Position numbers and translations under genes: made by a program. From contig PTKS01000006.1 of the NCBI GenBank assembly GCA_002937855.1, forward strand, positions 31,404-95,403: a stretch of 64,000 nucleotides of DNA, read 5' to 3'. Within the stretch, counting starts at the first letter, position 1; each line of letters begins with the position of its first letter. Of this stretch, positions 17,118 through 26,502 are shown piece by piece. Origin of the DNA: Alphaproteobacteria bacterium MarineAlpha5_Bin12. GTDB taxonomy: Bacteria; Pseudomonadota; Alphaproteobacteria; HIMB59; GCA-002718135. The notes beneath the pieces are model-generated. The model made no database searches and was not told where the DNA came from. It was given only the letters and a program-made list of their open reading frames with translations.

Positions 17118-19550
17118 ATGAAATCTAAAGCAAAAGTCGTAGTTATAGGTGGTGGAGTAGTTGGTGTAAGCGCTCTTTATCATTTAGCGAAAAAAGGCTG
17201 GTCAGATGTTGTTTTAATTGAAAGAAAAGAACTAACTTCTGGATCAACATGGCATGCAGCAGGTTTATTACCTTTGTTTAATATGAGTTATTCAGTGGGC
17301 CAACTGCATAAATATGCCGTAAATTTATACAAAACATTAGAAGAAGAAACTGGAAAAAATGTGGGATTTAGCGTTGTATCAAATATTAGATTAGCTAGCA
17401 CAAAAGAAAGAATGGATGAATATCATCAATATGCTGGAGTTGCTAAAACTATTGGGGTTAAAGTTAATTTTTTAACACCAGATCAAGTAAAAGAAATTTG
17501 GCCTTTATGTAATACAGATGGGTTAATTGGAGCAATACAACATCCTGAAGACGGATATATTCAACCAGCCGATCTTACTCAGGCGCTTGCAACAGGAGCA
17601 AGAAACAAGGGCGCGGAAATTTATAGAAATACAAAAGTTGTAGGAATCAAACAAACAAAAAATTCTTGGGTTATTGAAACTGACAAGGGTAACATTGAAT
17701 GTGAACATGTCATATCTTGTACTGGTAATTTTGCTAGACAAACTGGAAAGATGGTTGGTTTAGACTTACCAGTAATACCAGTTGAACATCAGTATATCGT
17801 AACAGAACCTCATCCAGAAATACAAAAAAGAAAAAATGAAGGCCTTCCTGAAATGGGCGTACTTAGAGACAGTGATACTCAATGGTATATGAGAGAAGAA
17901 GCGGGTGGGTTAATTTTAGGACCTTATGAAAAAGGAGCCCCATGTTGCTATGTAGACGGACCTTCAGATCATTCTGAGTATGAATTATTCCAAGAGGATT
18001 TAGATAGACTTGCTCCTCACATTGAAGGCGCTATCCATAGAGTTCCTGCTTTTGGAGAAGTTGGTGTAAAAAAAGTTTATAATGGAGCAATTTGTTATAC
18101 ACCAGATGGCAATCCCATTGTTGGACCAGCTTGGGGTTTAAAAAATTTTTGGATTAATGAAGGACATAGTTTTGGTATTACTGCTGCAGGAGGAGCAGGT
18201 TGGCAATTAGCTGAATGGATTATTGATGGGGAACCAACAATAGATATGCTTGGAGTGGAGCCTAGGAGATATGGAGAATATTGCTCAAAATCCTATCTTA
18301 TAGAAAAAAATGAAGAAGCTTATAGAAATGTATTTACTATTCATTTTCCTGATGAGGAAAGAGAATCTGCAAGGCCACTAAGAACTGCTCCCTGTTATGA
18401 TAGAATGAAAAAATTAGGTGCAGTCTTTGGACAAAAATTTGGTTGGGAAAGGCCTAATTTTTTTGCAACAGATGGAATTGATCAAAAAGATGATTGGTCT
18501 TTTAGAAGATCTAAATGGTTTCAGGCAGTTGAAAAAGAATGCAATAATGTTAGAGAAAATGTAGGATTATTAGATATGACCGCCTTTGCAAAGTGTAGAA
18601 TCAAGGGTGTTGGAGCTGAAGAATTTTTGGATAAACTTGTTGCAAATAAAATTCCAAAATTAAATGGAAGAATTAATCTTTGTCATGCCTTAAATACTAA
18701 AGGAGGAGTTCATTCAGAATTTACAATAATGCGAGAATCAGAAAATAGTTTTTATTTAGTTTCCGCAGGTGCTTTTCAAAGACTTGATCATGATTGGATT
18801 CAAAAGTGGATGCCTGAAGATGGATCAGTGCAATTTGAAAATTTAACTAATAGCATAGGAGTGCTTGTAGTTTCAGGTCCAAAAGCAAGAGACTTAATGC
18901 AGCGAGTATCAAAAGATGATTTTAGTAATGATACTTTTAAATGGCTAAGCGCAAAAATGGTTGATGTTGGATACGCTCAAGTAAATGCTATGAGAGTGAA
19001 CTTTGTAGGAGAATTAGGCTGGGAACTCCATCATCCAATTGAATATCAGAATCATATTTTTGATGCCCTTATAAATGCTGGAGAAGATTTAGGACTTAAA
19101 CCTTATGGTATAAGAGCAATGAATAGTTTGAGAGTTGAAAAATCTTATAAATTAGTTGGAACAGAACTTTCGATAGAATATTCACCATACGAGAGCGGTC
19201 TGGATAGATTTATTCATCCAAATAAAGGTAGTTTTATTGGTTTAGAATCACTAAATAAATGGAGAGAAAAAGGATTTCAAAATAAATTAGTTACATTAGA
19301 AGTTCATAATACAACTGATGCTGATGTTTTAGGAAATAACCCTATATATGAAAATGGAGATGTAGTGGGAAGAGCAACTGGAGGAGATTTTGGTTTTAGG
19401 TTAAAAAAATCGATCGCTTTAGGTATGGTTAAGCCTGAAATAGCAAATATTGGACAAAAATTGAAAATTGATATACTTGGCAAAATACATGATGCTACAA
19501 TTATTGAAGAAAGTCCCTATGATCCAGAAAATAAATTATTGAACTTATAA
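17118..19550 (+). CDS. dimethylglycine/sarcosine dehydrogenase-like flavoprotein with GcvT domain
   Basis: 810 residues in two parts. Residues 1-~400 are a DAO-type FAD domain: GGGVVG (11-16) and SGSTWHAAGLL, where His46 corresponds to the covalent FAD histidine of dimethylglycine dehydrogenase. Residues ~420-810 are GcvT-like with a folate site (NVGLLDMTAFAKCRIKG, FVGELGWELHHP). The enzyme should oxidise an N-methyl group and pass it to tetrahydrofolate as 5,10-methylene-THF, giving electrons to ETF. etfB starts five bases downstream, supporting this electron route. Dimethylglycine or sarcosine is the likely substrate, but paralogs of this family vary. Confidence 0.88.
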   Translation: MKSKAKVVVIGGGVVGVSALYHLAKKGWSDVVLIERKELTSGSTWHAAGLLPLFNMSYSVGQLHKYAVNLYKTLEEETGKNVGFSVVSNIRLASTKERMDEYHQYAGVAKTIGVKVNFLTPDQVKEIWPLCNTDGLIGAIQHPEDGYIQPADLTQALATGARNKGAEIYRNTKVVGIKQTKNSWVIETDKGNIECEHVISCTGNFARQTGKMVGLDLPVIPVEHQYIVTEPHPEIQKRKNEGLPEMGVLRDSDTQWYMREEAGGLILGPYEKGAPCCYVDGPSDHSEYELFQEDLDRLAPHIEGAIHRVPAFGEVGVKKVYNGAICYTPDGNPIVGPAWGLKNFWINEGHSFGITAAGGAGWQLAEWIIDGEPTIDMLGVEPRRYGEYCSKSYLIEKNEEAYRNVFTIHFPDEERESARPLRTAPCYDRMKKLGAVFGQKFGWERPNFFATDGIDQKDDWSFRRSKWFQAVEKECNNVRENVGLLDMTAFAKCRIKGVGAEEFLDKLVANKIPKLNGRINLCHALNTKGGVHSEFTIMRESENSFYLVSAGAFQRLDHDWIQKWMPEDGSVQFENLTNSIGVLVVSGPKARDLMQRVSKDDFSNDTFKWLSAKMVDVGYAQVNAMRVNFVGELGWELHHPIEYQNHIFDALINAGEDLGLKPYGIRAMNSLRVEKSYKLVGTELSIEYSPYESGLDRFIHPNKGSFIGLESLNKWREKGFQNKLVTLEVHNTTDADVLGNNPIYENGDVVGRATGGDFGFRLKKSIALGMVKPEIANIGQKLKIDILGKIHDATIIEESPYDPENKLLNL

Positions 19551-19555
19551 AGTAA

Positions 19556-20305
19556 ATGAAAATAATAGTCGCAGTTAAAAGGGTTATAGATTACAACGTT
19601 CAAGTTCGCGTTAAAGCAGATGGTACAGGGGTTGAAACAGAAAATGTAAAGATGTCAATGAATCCTCCTGATGAAAACGCAGTTGAAGAGGCACTAAGAA
19701 TTAAAGAATCAAACAAAGCAAACGAAGTAATAGTTTTATCTATAGGTGATGAAAAATGTCAAGAAACTATAAGAACCGCTCTTGCTATGGGTGCAGATAG
19801 AGGTATTCATATAAAAGTTGATAAGGCGATAGAGCCTTTAGGGGTAGCAAAAATAATAAAAAAAATTGCTGAGAAGGAAAGTCCAGAATTAATTTTAATG
19901 GGCAAGCAAGCTATTGATGATGATTGTAATCAAACTGGACAAATGCTTTCTGCGCTTCTTGGTTGGTCACAAGGTGCATTTGTTTCTAAAATTGAGTTTG
20001 TAGATCAAAGTATCAATGTCACTAGAGAAGTGGATGAGGGGTTAGAAACTTTAAATTTAAAACTCCCTTCAGTTGTTACATGTGATTTAAGGCTTAATGA
20101 ACCTAGATACGCGTCACTTCCAAATATTATGAAAGCGAAAAAAAAACAAATAGATCAAATTAATTTAGAAGAATTAAATTTAGATATTAATCCTCGAATT
20201 GAACAAATTAATGTTTCAGAGCCACCAAAAAGAAAAAAAGGAATTATTGTTGCTGATGTAGCAGAATTGGTTCAAAAATTAAAAAATGAAGCTAAGGTGA
20301 TATAA
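19556..20305 (+). CDS. etfB: electron transfer flavoprotein subunit beta
   Basis: 249 residues, typical length. It starts [27 protein letters not shown] and carries the ETF-beta signature [43 protein letters not shown] (in several segments). With EtfA it accepts electrons from flavin dehydrogenases. The stop overlaps the etfA start by one base (TAATG), so translation is coupled. Its position right after the dimethylglycine-dehydrogenase-like gene suggests that enzyme is a main donor. Confidence 0.97.
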   Translation: MKIIVAVKRVIDYNVQVRVKADGTGVETENVKMSMNPPDENAVEEALRIKESNKANEVIVLSIGDEKCQETIRTALAMGADRGIHIKVDKAIEPLGVAKIIKKIAEKESPELILMGKQAIDDDCNQTGQMLSALLGWSQGAFVSKIEFVDQSINVTREVDEGLETLNLKLPSVVTCDLRLNEPRYASLPNIMKAKKKQIDQINLEELNLDINPRIEQINVSEPPKRKKGIIVADVAELVQKLKNEAKVI

Positions 20306-21255
20306 TGATTCTGGTAATTGCTGAACATAATAATGAGAAATTAAAAAGTTTTACTTTAAACACAGTTGAAGCTGCGTCAAAAATAAATGAGGAAATTCAC
20401 ATATTAATAGCTGGTAATAATTCAGAAAATGTTTGTAACGAAGCTTCTTCAATAAAAAAAGTAAAAAAAGTTCTGCATGCCAAATCAAGTATATATGAAA
20501 ATCATTTATGTGAAAATTTAACACCATTAATAGTTAATCTTGCTAAAAATTATAGTCATATAATTTCACCTGCTACAGCTTTTGGTAAAAATTTAATGCC
20601 TAGAGTCGCAGCTTTATTGGATGTTTCGCAAATTAGCGACATAATTGAAGTAGAGAGTGAAGATACCTTTATTAGACCTATTTATGCTGGCAATGCAATA
20701 GCTAAAGTTAAAAGCAATGATATAAAAAAAGTAATAACAATTCGACCAACTTCATTTGAACCAACGTCTTCTTCTGGAGGATCAGCAATAATTGAAGATA
20801 TTGGTGAAACTGAAGATTTGAAATTGTCAAACTTTGTAAGCAAAGAAGAATCTAAATCTGAGCGTCCCGAATTAGGCACAGCTAGAATTGTTGTTTCAGG
20901 AGGTAGAGGTCTACAAAGTTCAGAGAATTTTAAATTAATTACAGACTTAGCTGATAAGTTAAATGCTGCTGTGGGCGCTTCCCGAGCAGCAGTAGATGCT
21001 GGTTATGTCGGAAATGATTTTCAAGTTGGTCAGACTGGAAAAGTGGTAGTGCCAGAATTATATATCGCGATAGGAATTTCAGGAGCAATACAACATTTAG
21101 CTGGCATGAAAGAAAGCAAAGTTATAGTTGCAATTAACAAGGATGACGAAGCCCCAATTTTTAATGTAGCGGATTACGGGCTTAAAGCAGATTTATTCGA
21201 AGCAATACCTGCGCTTAAGGAAGAATTAGCGAAGCTTAATATAATTAAAAAATAA
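20305..21255 (+). CDS. etfA: electron transfer flavoprotein subunit alpha
   Basis: 316 residues. The C-terminal FAD-binding domain is clear: VVSGGRGLQSSENF, GASRAAVDAGYVGNDFQVGQTGK, PELYIAIGISGAIQHLAGM and the closing IFNVADYGLKADLFEAIPAL. It pairs with EtfB to carry electrons to ETF:quinone oxidoreductase, encoded next at 21295. Coupled to etfB by a one-base overlap. Confidence 0.97.
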   Translation: MILVIAEHNNEKLKSFTLNTVEAASKINEEIHILIAGNNSENVCNEASSIKKVKKVLHAKSSIYENHLCENLTPLIVNLAKNYSHIISPATAFGKNLMPRVAALLDVSQISDIIEVESEDTFIRPIYAGNAIAKVKSNDIKKVITIRPTSFEPTSSSGGSAIIEDIGETEDLKLSNFVSKEESKSERPELGTARIVVSGGRGLQSSENFKLITDLADKLNAAVGASRAAVDAGYVGNDFQVGQTGKVVVPELYIAIGISGAIQHLAGMKESKVIVAINKDDEAPIFNVADYGLKADLFEAIPALKEELAKLNIIKK

Positions 21256-21294
21256 TTGCTGAACTTTTTATATGCATTGAGGTAAAATAATTTC

Positions 21295-22920
21295 ATGGAA
21301 AGAGAAAAAATGGAGTACGATGTTGTTATTGTAGGCGCCGGTCCAGCGGGATTATCATCTGCAATAAAATTAAAACAATTAGATAGTTCAATAAGTGTAT
21401 GTGTTTTAGAAAAAGGCGCTGAAGTTGGCGCACATATTCTGAGTGGGAATGTATTTGAAACTAGGGCTCTTGATGAATTAATACCAAATTGGAGAGAAAA
21501 GGGCGCGCCGGTTAAAATCAAAGTAACAAAAGAAAAATTTTTATTTTTAGGTAAAAATAATTCTTTTAGTTTGCCAACTTTCTTATTACCCTCAGTTCTA
21601 AAAAATCATAATAATTATATTATAAGTCTAGGAAATTTATGCAGATGGTTAGCTGATCAAGCTGAGTCTTTAGGTGTAGAAGTTTTTCCAGGATTTGCTG
21701 CTAATAAAATTCTTTTTGATGAAACCGATAATGTTATTGGTGTTCAAACAGGTGATATGGGCATAGCAAAAGATGGATCTAAAAAAAATAATTTCGAACC
21801 TGGTATTGATTTATTAGCTAAAATCACAATTTTTTCAGAAGGGTGTAGAGGTCATTTAGGTAAAAGATTAATTGAAAAATTTAATTTAAACGAAGGAAAA
21901 TCTCCACAACAATATGGTATTGGATTTAAAGAAATTTGGCAGGTGTCTAATGATAAACATGATGAAGGATTAGTTATGCATACAGTGGGCTGGCCTCTTG
22001 ATAATAAAACTTATGGAGGAAGTTTTTGTTATCATGCAGAAAATAATCAAATATATATTGGTTATGTTATTGGATTGGATTATAAAAATCCTCACCTTTC
22101 ACCTTTTGATGAATTTCAACGTTTTAAATTACACCCTGAATTAAAAAAAATATTGTTTGGAGGCAAGCGCATAGCTTTTGGGGCTAGAGCTTTAATCGAA
22201 GGAGGTTTTCAAAGCTTGCCAAAAATGCACATGAAAGGTGCCTTACTGATTGGATGTGATGCTGGAACACTTAATATGCCAAAAATAAAAGGAAGTCATA
22301 CTGCGATGAAAAGTGGAATACTAGCAGCTGAGACTGCTAATGAAAAATTGAAAGCAAAAGAAGAATTGTCAAATTATGGAAATAAATTTAAAAATTCTTG
22401 GGTTTATAAGGAATTATATAAAGCAAGAAATGTTAAGCCAAGTTTTAGATGGGGTTTATTTATGGCAATGATTTTTACTGGAATAGATCAAATAATATTT
22501 AGAGGTAGATTACCTTTTACCTTAAGACACAATCATTCTGATCATGAAACATTAAAATTTGCAAATTCAATGGAGCAAATTCAATATCCAAAACCAGATG
22601 GATTAATTACTTTTGATAAAACAAGTTCAGTTTATTTAACTGGAACAAACCACGCTGATGATCAACCTGTTCACTTGAAGTTAAAGGATGAAAATCTACC
22701 TGTACAATATACTTTAGAAAAATATGATGAACCTGCTCAACGATATTGCCCCGTAGGTGTTTATGAAATTCAAATAGATAAAGATGACAAAAATCCAAGA
22801 TTTGTAATTAATAGTCAGAACTGTATACATTGTAAAACTTGTGATATTAAAGAACCATCGCAAAATATAAATTGGGTGACTCCTGAGGGTGGTGGCGGTC
22901 CAAATTATTCAAATATGTAA
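21295..22920 (+). CDS. electron transfer flavoprotein:ubiquinone oxidoreductase
   Basis: 541 residues. The start MEREKMEYDVVIVGAGPAGLSSAIKL is the usual bacterial ETF-QO N-terminus, so the first ATG (21295, GAGG 12 bases upstream) is preferred over the second at 21310. The FAD site, the QYGIGFKEIWQV segment and a C-terminal 4Fe-4S motif (CPVGVYEI ... NCIHCKTCDIKEPSQNINWVTPEGG) are all present. It oxidises reduced ETF and delivers electrons to ubiquinone at the membrane. It completes a dehydrogenase-ETF-quinone chain in one locus. Confidence 0.95.
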   Translation: MEREKMEYDVVIVGAGPAGLSSAIKLKQLDSSISVCVLEKGAEVGAHILSGNVFETRALDELIPNWREKGAPVKIKVTKEKFLFLGKNNSFSLPTFLLPSVLKNHNNYIISLGNLCRWLADQAESLGVEVFPGFAANKILFDETDNVIGVQTGDMGIAKDGSKKNNFEPGIDLLAKITIFSEGCRGHLGKRLIEKFNLNEGKSPQQYGIGFKEIWQVSNDKHDEGLVMHTVGWPLDNKTYGGSFCYHAENNQIYIGYVIGLDYKNPHLSPFDEFQRFKLHPELKKILFGGKRIAFGARALIEGGFQSLPKMHMKGALLIGCDAGTLNMPKIKGSHTAMKSGILAAETANEKLKAKEELSNYGNKFKNSWVYKELYKARNVKPSFRWGLFMAMIFTGIDQIIFRGRLPFTLRHNHSDHETLKFANSMEQIQYPKPDGLITFDKTSSVYLTGTNHADDQPVHLKLKDENLPVQYTLEKYDEPAQRYCPVGVYEIQIDKDDKNPRFVINSQNCIHCKTCDIKEPSQNINWVTPEGGGGPNYSNM

Positions 22921-22923
22921 AAA

Positions 22924-24018
22924 ATGAATTATAAATTCTCAAAAAATGATTCAATTGATAGGGCAATTAATGAATTTGCCTCTGGGAGACCTATAACAGT
23001 GAGTGAAAAAAATAAGAAATGGATTTTTTTTCCTATAGAAAATATTAAAAAATCTGATTCAAAATATTTTATTAAATTATCGCCATATAAATCTTACATA
23101 TGCTTAACTAAAAAAAGAATAGAAAATTTTTATGAAAAAAAATTTAATTTTGATAAATGTATAACAATGCCTTATGAAGCAAAATATGTAAGATGGTTAC
23201 AATCAACTCAAATTAAAAAAAATAAAAATTCAAAAAAACTGACAATTAATAAAAAATTATTTAAAAATGCTCCTAAATTATTTAATGATATTATAGAATT
23301 AACAAAAAATGCTAAAATTTTACCTTGCGTTGCATGTTTTTTAATAAATGAAAAATTACAAACTAAATCAGTACTAAACTTTGAAAGCATCGATCTTAAA
23401 AATCAAAATAAATCGATCATAAATAGTACTAAAATGATATGCAAAAGTCCGATACCTCTTTCAGGGGCAAGAAAATCAGAAATTATAATTTTTAAATCTT
23501 ATGTTGGTGGCTTGGAACATATTGTAATTAAAATAGGTTCATTAAAGGCAAAAAAACCTGTAAATCTTAGAATTCAATCTGCTTGTTTTACAGGAGAGGT
23601 TTTCCATTCTATGAAATGTGACTGTAATGAACAATTACACCAGTCTATACATTATTTATCAAATAATGGTGGAGGTTTTTTAATACATTTAGAGCAAGAG
23701 GGGCGCGGTATAGGATTAATTAACAAAATAAAAGCATACAATTTTCAAAAGAATGGAATAGATACTTTTGAGTCAAATCACAAATTAGGTTTTTTAGATG
23801 ATGAACGGGATTTTAATATTGCAATAAAAATTTTAAATTTTTTTAATATAAAAAATGTAAATCTTATTACAAATAATTTTGATAAAATTAAATTTCTTCA
23901 AAAGAATAAGATAAATATAAATAAAATAATACCTACAAATCCAACCATTAATGAATTTAATATTGATTATTTTAAAACTAGATCAAAAAAAGCAAAGTAT
24001 AGAATTAAAATTAAATAA
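22924..24018 (+). CDS. ribA: GTP cyclohydrolase II with N-terminal extension
   Basis: 364 residues. The C-terminal half is GTP cyclohydrolase II: zinc cysteines C221, C232 and C234 (QSACFTGEVFHSMKCDCNEQL split by the motif), then HLEQEGRGIGLINKIKAYNFQ and ITNNFDKIKFL. It opens GTP to start riboflavin synthesis, which suits the heavy use of flavoproteins here. Residues 1-~170 form a less conserved extension that is not a recognisable RibB domain; similar extensions exist in other alphaproteobacterial RibA. It begins three bases after the ETF-QO stop. Confidence 0.9.
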   Translation: MNYKFSKNDSIDRAINEFASGRPITVSEKNKKWIFFPIENIKKSDSKYFIKLSPYKSYICLTKKRIENFYEKKFNFDKCITMPYEAKYVRWLQSTQIKKNKNSKKLTINKKLFKNAPKLFNDIIELTKNAKILPCVACFLINEKLQTKSVLNFESIDLKNQNKSIINSTKMICKSPIPLSGARKSEIIIFKSYVGGLEHIVIKIGSLKAKKPVNLRIQSACFTGEVFHSMKCDCNEQLHQSIHYLSNNGGGFLIHLEQEGRGIGLINKIKAYNFQKNGIDTFESNHKLGFLDDERDFNIAIKILNFFNIKNVNLITNNFDKIKFLQKNKININKIIPTNPTINEFNIDYFKTRSKKAKYRIKIK

Positions 24019-24062
24019 AACTCACTTGTAATTATTTTAATATAATTATAGTATAAAGAATA

Positions 24063-25172
24063 ATGCGCGAAGAGTTTAGATTTTTTGACAATCGTCAAAA
24101 GTATTTATTATTTGTAACAACTACAAATGAAAAAAATATAATAGCAGAAAAAATTTCTGCTACAATAAAATCACTTAAACCAAAAAAACCAGCATTAAAG
24201 ATTTTTGATGCAGGTTTAGGTGATGGCACCTTACTAATGAGTATTCTTAGAAAGTGTCATAATGAATTTCCAACAATTCCATTTTTAGTATTTGGAAAAG
24301 AGCTTAGTCTTGAAGATGTAAGATTGAGTATAGAAAAATTAGCAGACAGGTTTGTGGAACATCCAAACATGGTATTTGTAGTTTCAAATCTGCACTATAC
24401 AGAAGCCACATCATTAAGGTCAAAAAATATAGACAAAAATAAAAATGCTAATTTTGAAATTCTTAAATTAAAAGGAAAATCTTCTTTTGAGTTTAATTCT
24501 CAGTTAAGCCAATTAGATGAAATGTTAAAAAAAAATTGGCAAGTTGAAAATAATCCAAAAAATGGGAATCCAACTTATGCAAAACCCTCTTCAATCGTAA
24601 TTTATAGAGATGATCATGATTTTATATTAGATAAAATAATTCCTAAAACTGACGGAACTCAAAATTATTTTGATTTAATTATAGCTTCTCAACCTTACAG
24701 ATCTAGAATACCAACTGAACAAAAAATTAAATATGTTGTAAAGCCGATGATTGAATCTTTAGACAAAGGTGGAAAATTAGTTTTAGTGCATTCATATGGA
24801 GATGATCCAGGCTATGAAATTATAAATAAGATTTGGCCAAATGAGAAACCATTTCCATCTAAAGGGAACGAAATTATAACATATTTAAAGACAAATTTAA
24901 AAAATTCTGTAATTAATAACCTAATTTTTAATGAGCCCGAAATTGTTAAATACAATTTAAGGGTTCTACCAAATGAAACGAAAAATGGGATTGCAACTTC
25001 TTTGATCTTTTCTTCCTGGAATGCTGCTACATATGTAGCTCAAATAAGTGATGACAAAATTTTAGAAAAAGAAAGGGAAGGCAATTATCCTGAATTTATC
25101 AGAACAATAATAAAAAAATACAATGGTTTGTGGTTTAACGACGAAATAATTCAAATTGAAAGAAAAGATTAA
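24063..25172 (+). CDS. SAM-dependent methyltransferase-like protein, unknown target
   Basis: 369 residues. A class I methyltransferase motif I is visible (KIFDAGLGDGTLL, ~residues 46-58), preceded by RFFDNRQKYLLFVTTTNEK and followed by an acidic strand end (FGKELSLEDVRLS). The later YFDLIIASQPYRSRIP resembles motif IV, and GGKLVLVHSYGDDPG motif V. From memory, close relatives occur in Rhizobiales and Rhodobacterales without a known function. The gene lies just upstream of the alpha-glucoside transporter genes with an 85-97 base gap containing a possible promoter, so it may or may not belong with them. Confidence 0.65.
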   Translation: MREEFRFFDNRQKYLLFVTTTNEKNIIAEKISATIKSLKPKKPALKIFDAGLGDGTLLMSILRKCHNEFPTIPFLVFGKELSLEDVRLSIEKLADRFVEHPNMVFVVSNLHYTEATSLRSKNIDKNKNANFEILKLKGKSSFEFNSQLSQLDEMLKKNWQVENNPKNGNPTYAKPSSIVIYRDDHDFILDKIIPKTDGTQNYFDLIIASQPYRSRIPTEQKIKYVVKPMIESLDKGGKLVLVHSYGDDPGYEIINKIWPNEKPFPSKGNEIITYLKTNLKNSVINNLIFNEPEIVKYNLRVLPNETKNGIATSLIFSSWNAATYVAQISDDKILEKEREGNYPEFIRTIIKKYNGLWFNDEIIQIERKD

Positions 25173-25204
25173 ATAAAAATTTAATAATAAAAAAATATAA
25201 ATAC

Positions 25205-25264
25205 TTGAAAAAAAAATCTTTTCATATAAAATTTAAATCGCTTGAAAGATCGCTCAAATGGAGG
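25205..25264 (+). promoter_or_regulatory. possible promoter, repeat and start-deciding ribosome site of aglK
   Basis: TTGAAA (25205-25210) and TAAAAT (25227-25232) are separated by 16 bases. Downstream, ATCGCT occurs twice in direct repeat (25237-25242 and 25249-25254), which could be a regulator site. GGAGG at 25260-25264 is five bases before GTG 25270 and is the strongest ribosome site here. Confidence 0.4.
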
Positions 25265-25269
25265 ATGAA

Positions 25270-26349
25270 GTGGCAGATATTAGTGTTAAAAATGTAAATA
25301 AATTTTTTGGTGACACTCACGTTATCAAAGACATATCTCTTGAAATTAAAAGCCAATCATTTACAGTTCTTGTAGGTCCTAGTGGGTGTGGAAAGTCAAC
25401 TATGTTACGAATGATAGCGGGATTAGAGGATATAAATTCAGGAAAGATATCAATTGATAATGTTACAGTTAATGATCTCCCCCCTAAAGAAAGGAACATT
25501 GCAATGGTATTTCAATCATATGCATTGTATCCACATATGACAGTATATGAAAACATGTCATTCGGACTTAAATTAGAAAAGCGTTCAAAAGAGGAAATAG
25601 AAGAGCGAGTTAATGAAGCAGCAAAAATATTACAGATCGAAAACTATTTAAAAAGAAAGCCTAAACAACTTTCTGGAGGTCAGAGGCAAAGAGTTGCTAT
25701 AGGAAGAGCAATTACCAGGAAGCCAAAAGTTTTTTTATTTGATGAACCTTTATCAAATCTTGATGCTGCTTTGAGAGTTCAAATGAGGGTGGAATTAGCT
25801 AAATTACACGATCAATTAAATGCTACCATGATTTATGTTACTCATGATCAAACAGAGGCGATGACTTTAGCTGATGATATTGTTGTTTTAGATGAAGGAA
25901 CAGTATCACAAACAGGCTCCCCTTTAAATTTATATAATAATCCAAAAAATTTATTTGTAGGTGGTTTTATTGGCTCACCAAAAATGAATTTTTTAAAAAC
26001 AAAAATACTTAGTAAAAGTTCTGACAAAGTTGAGGTCGATATTATGGGTACTTCAAAACTAGAAGTTCCTATAAATTCTAATTCAGATATTTTAGAATCC
26101 GAGTCTATAACTTTAGGTGTAAGACCAGAGCATCTTTTAATCAATGAAAAATCTGACGCAGAATGGGAAGGAAAAGTATTTGTTACAGAAAAGCTTGGTT
26201 CTGGTACCTTTTTATATATAGAAAAAAAAGACGAACCGTTAGTAGTAGCAGTGGAAGGTGATGCTGATATTAAGGTTGGCGATACAGTAAAAATTGGATT
26301 TAACGCTAGTCGTTGCCATCTTTTTGGAAAAAACGGCTCAATTGTTTGA
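25270..26349 (+). CDS. aglK: sugar ABC transporter ATP-binding protein (AglK/UgpC type)
   Basis: 359 residues from the GTG at 25270. An upstream in-frame ATG exists at 25258, but GGAGG at 25260-25264 lies inside that reading and is ideally spaced for the GTG, and MADISVKNVNKFFG is the usual family start. Walker A GPSGCGKST, the Q-loop MVFQSYALYPHMTV, signature LSGGQRQRVAIGRA, Walker B VFLFDEPLSNLDAALR and a C-terminal TOBE/MalK regulatory region are present. It powers the transporter encoded by the next three genes. The ATPase gene comes first, unlike the order in Sinorhizobium. Confidence 0.88.
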   Translation: MADISVKNVNKFFGDTHVIKDISLEIKSQSFTVLVGPSGCGKSTMLRMIAGLEDINSGKISIDNVTVNDLPPKERNIAMVFQSYALYPHMTVYENMSFGLKLEKRSKEEIEERVNEAAKILQIENYLKRKPKQLSGGQRQRVAIGRAITRKPKVFLFDEPLSNLDAALRVQMRVELAKLHDQLNATMIYVTHDQTEAMTLADDIVVLDEGTVSQTGSPLNLYNNPKNLFVGGFIGSPKMNFLKTKILSKSSDKVEVDIMGTSKLEVPINSNSDILESESITLGVRPEHLLINEKSDAEWEGKVFVTEKLGSGTFLYIEKKDEPLVVAVEGDADIKVGDTVKIGFNASRCHLFGKNGSIV

Positions 26350-26359
26350 AATATAATCC

Positions 26360-26463
26360 ACACTACTAAGAGCTAAAGATCCTCAAATTATAATAGTAGT
26401 GTTGATCACAAAACATTTTAGTAGTAATTAAAGTTATTAATATTGATTACTATTAGCAGTAAT
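26360..26463 (+). promoter_or_regulatory. inverted repeats between ATPase and binding-protein genes
   Basis: ACACTACTA (26360-26368) is perfectly complementary to TAGTAGTGT (26394-26402), a nine-pair stem with a 25-base loop. A further TAGTAGT copy begins near 26420, and ATTACT/AGTAAT (26446-26451 and 26458-26463) form a second small inverted repeat. No U-run follows the first stem, so it is not a classical terminator. An operator or mRNA-processing structure is possible. Confidence 0.35.
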
Positions 26464-26502
26464 GCGCTAGTTTAATTCAAAAATTTATTTAGGAGAGAGA
26501 AA

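Noticed and set aside
21174..21521. 115-residue minus-strand frame across etfA and ETF-QO
   Set aside because: Both overlapping plus-strand genes are firmly identified, and this frame shows no recognisable domain.
25848..26363. 171-residue minus-strand frame over the 3' end of aglK
   Set aside because: It lies antisense to the well-supported ATPase gene and has a Ser/Pro-rich composition typical of shadow frames.
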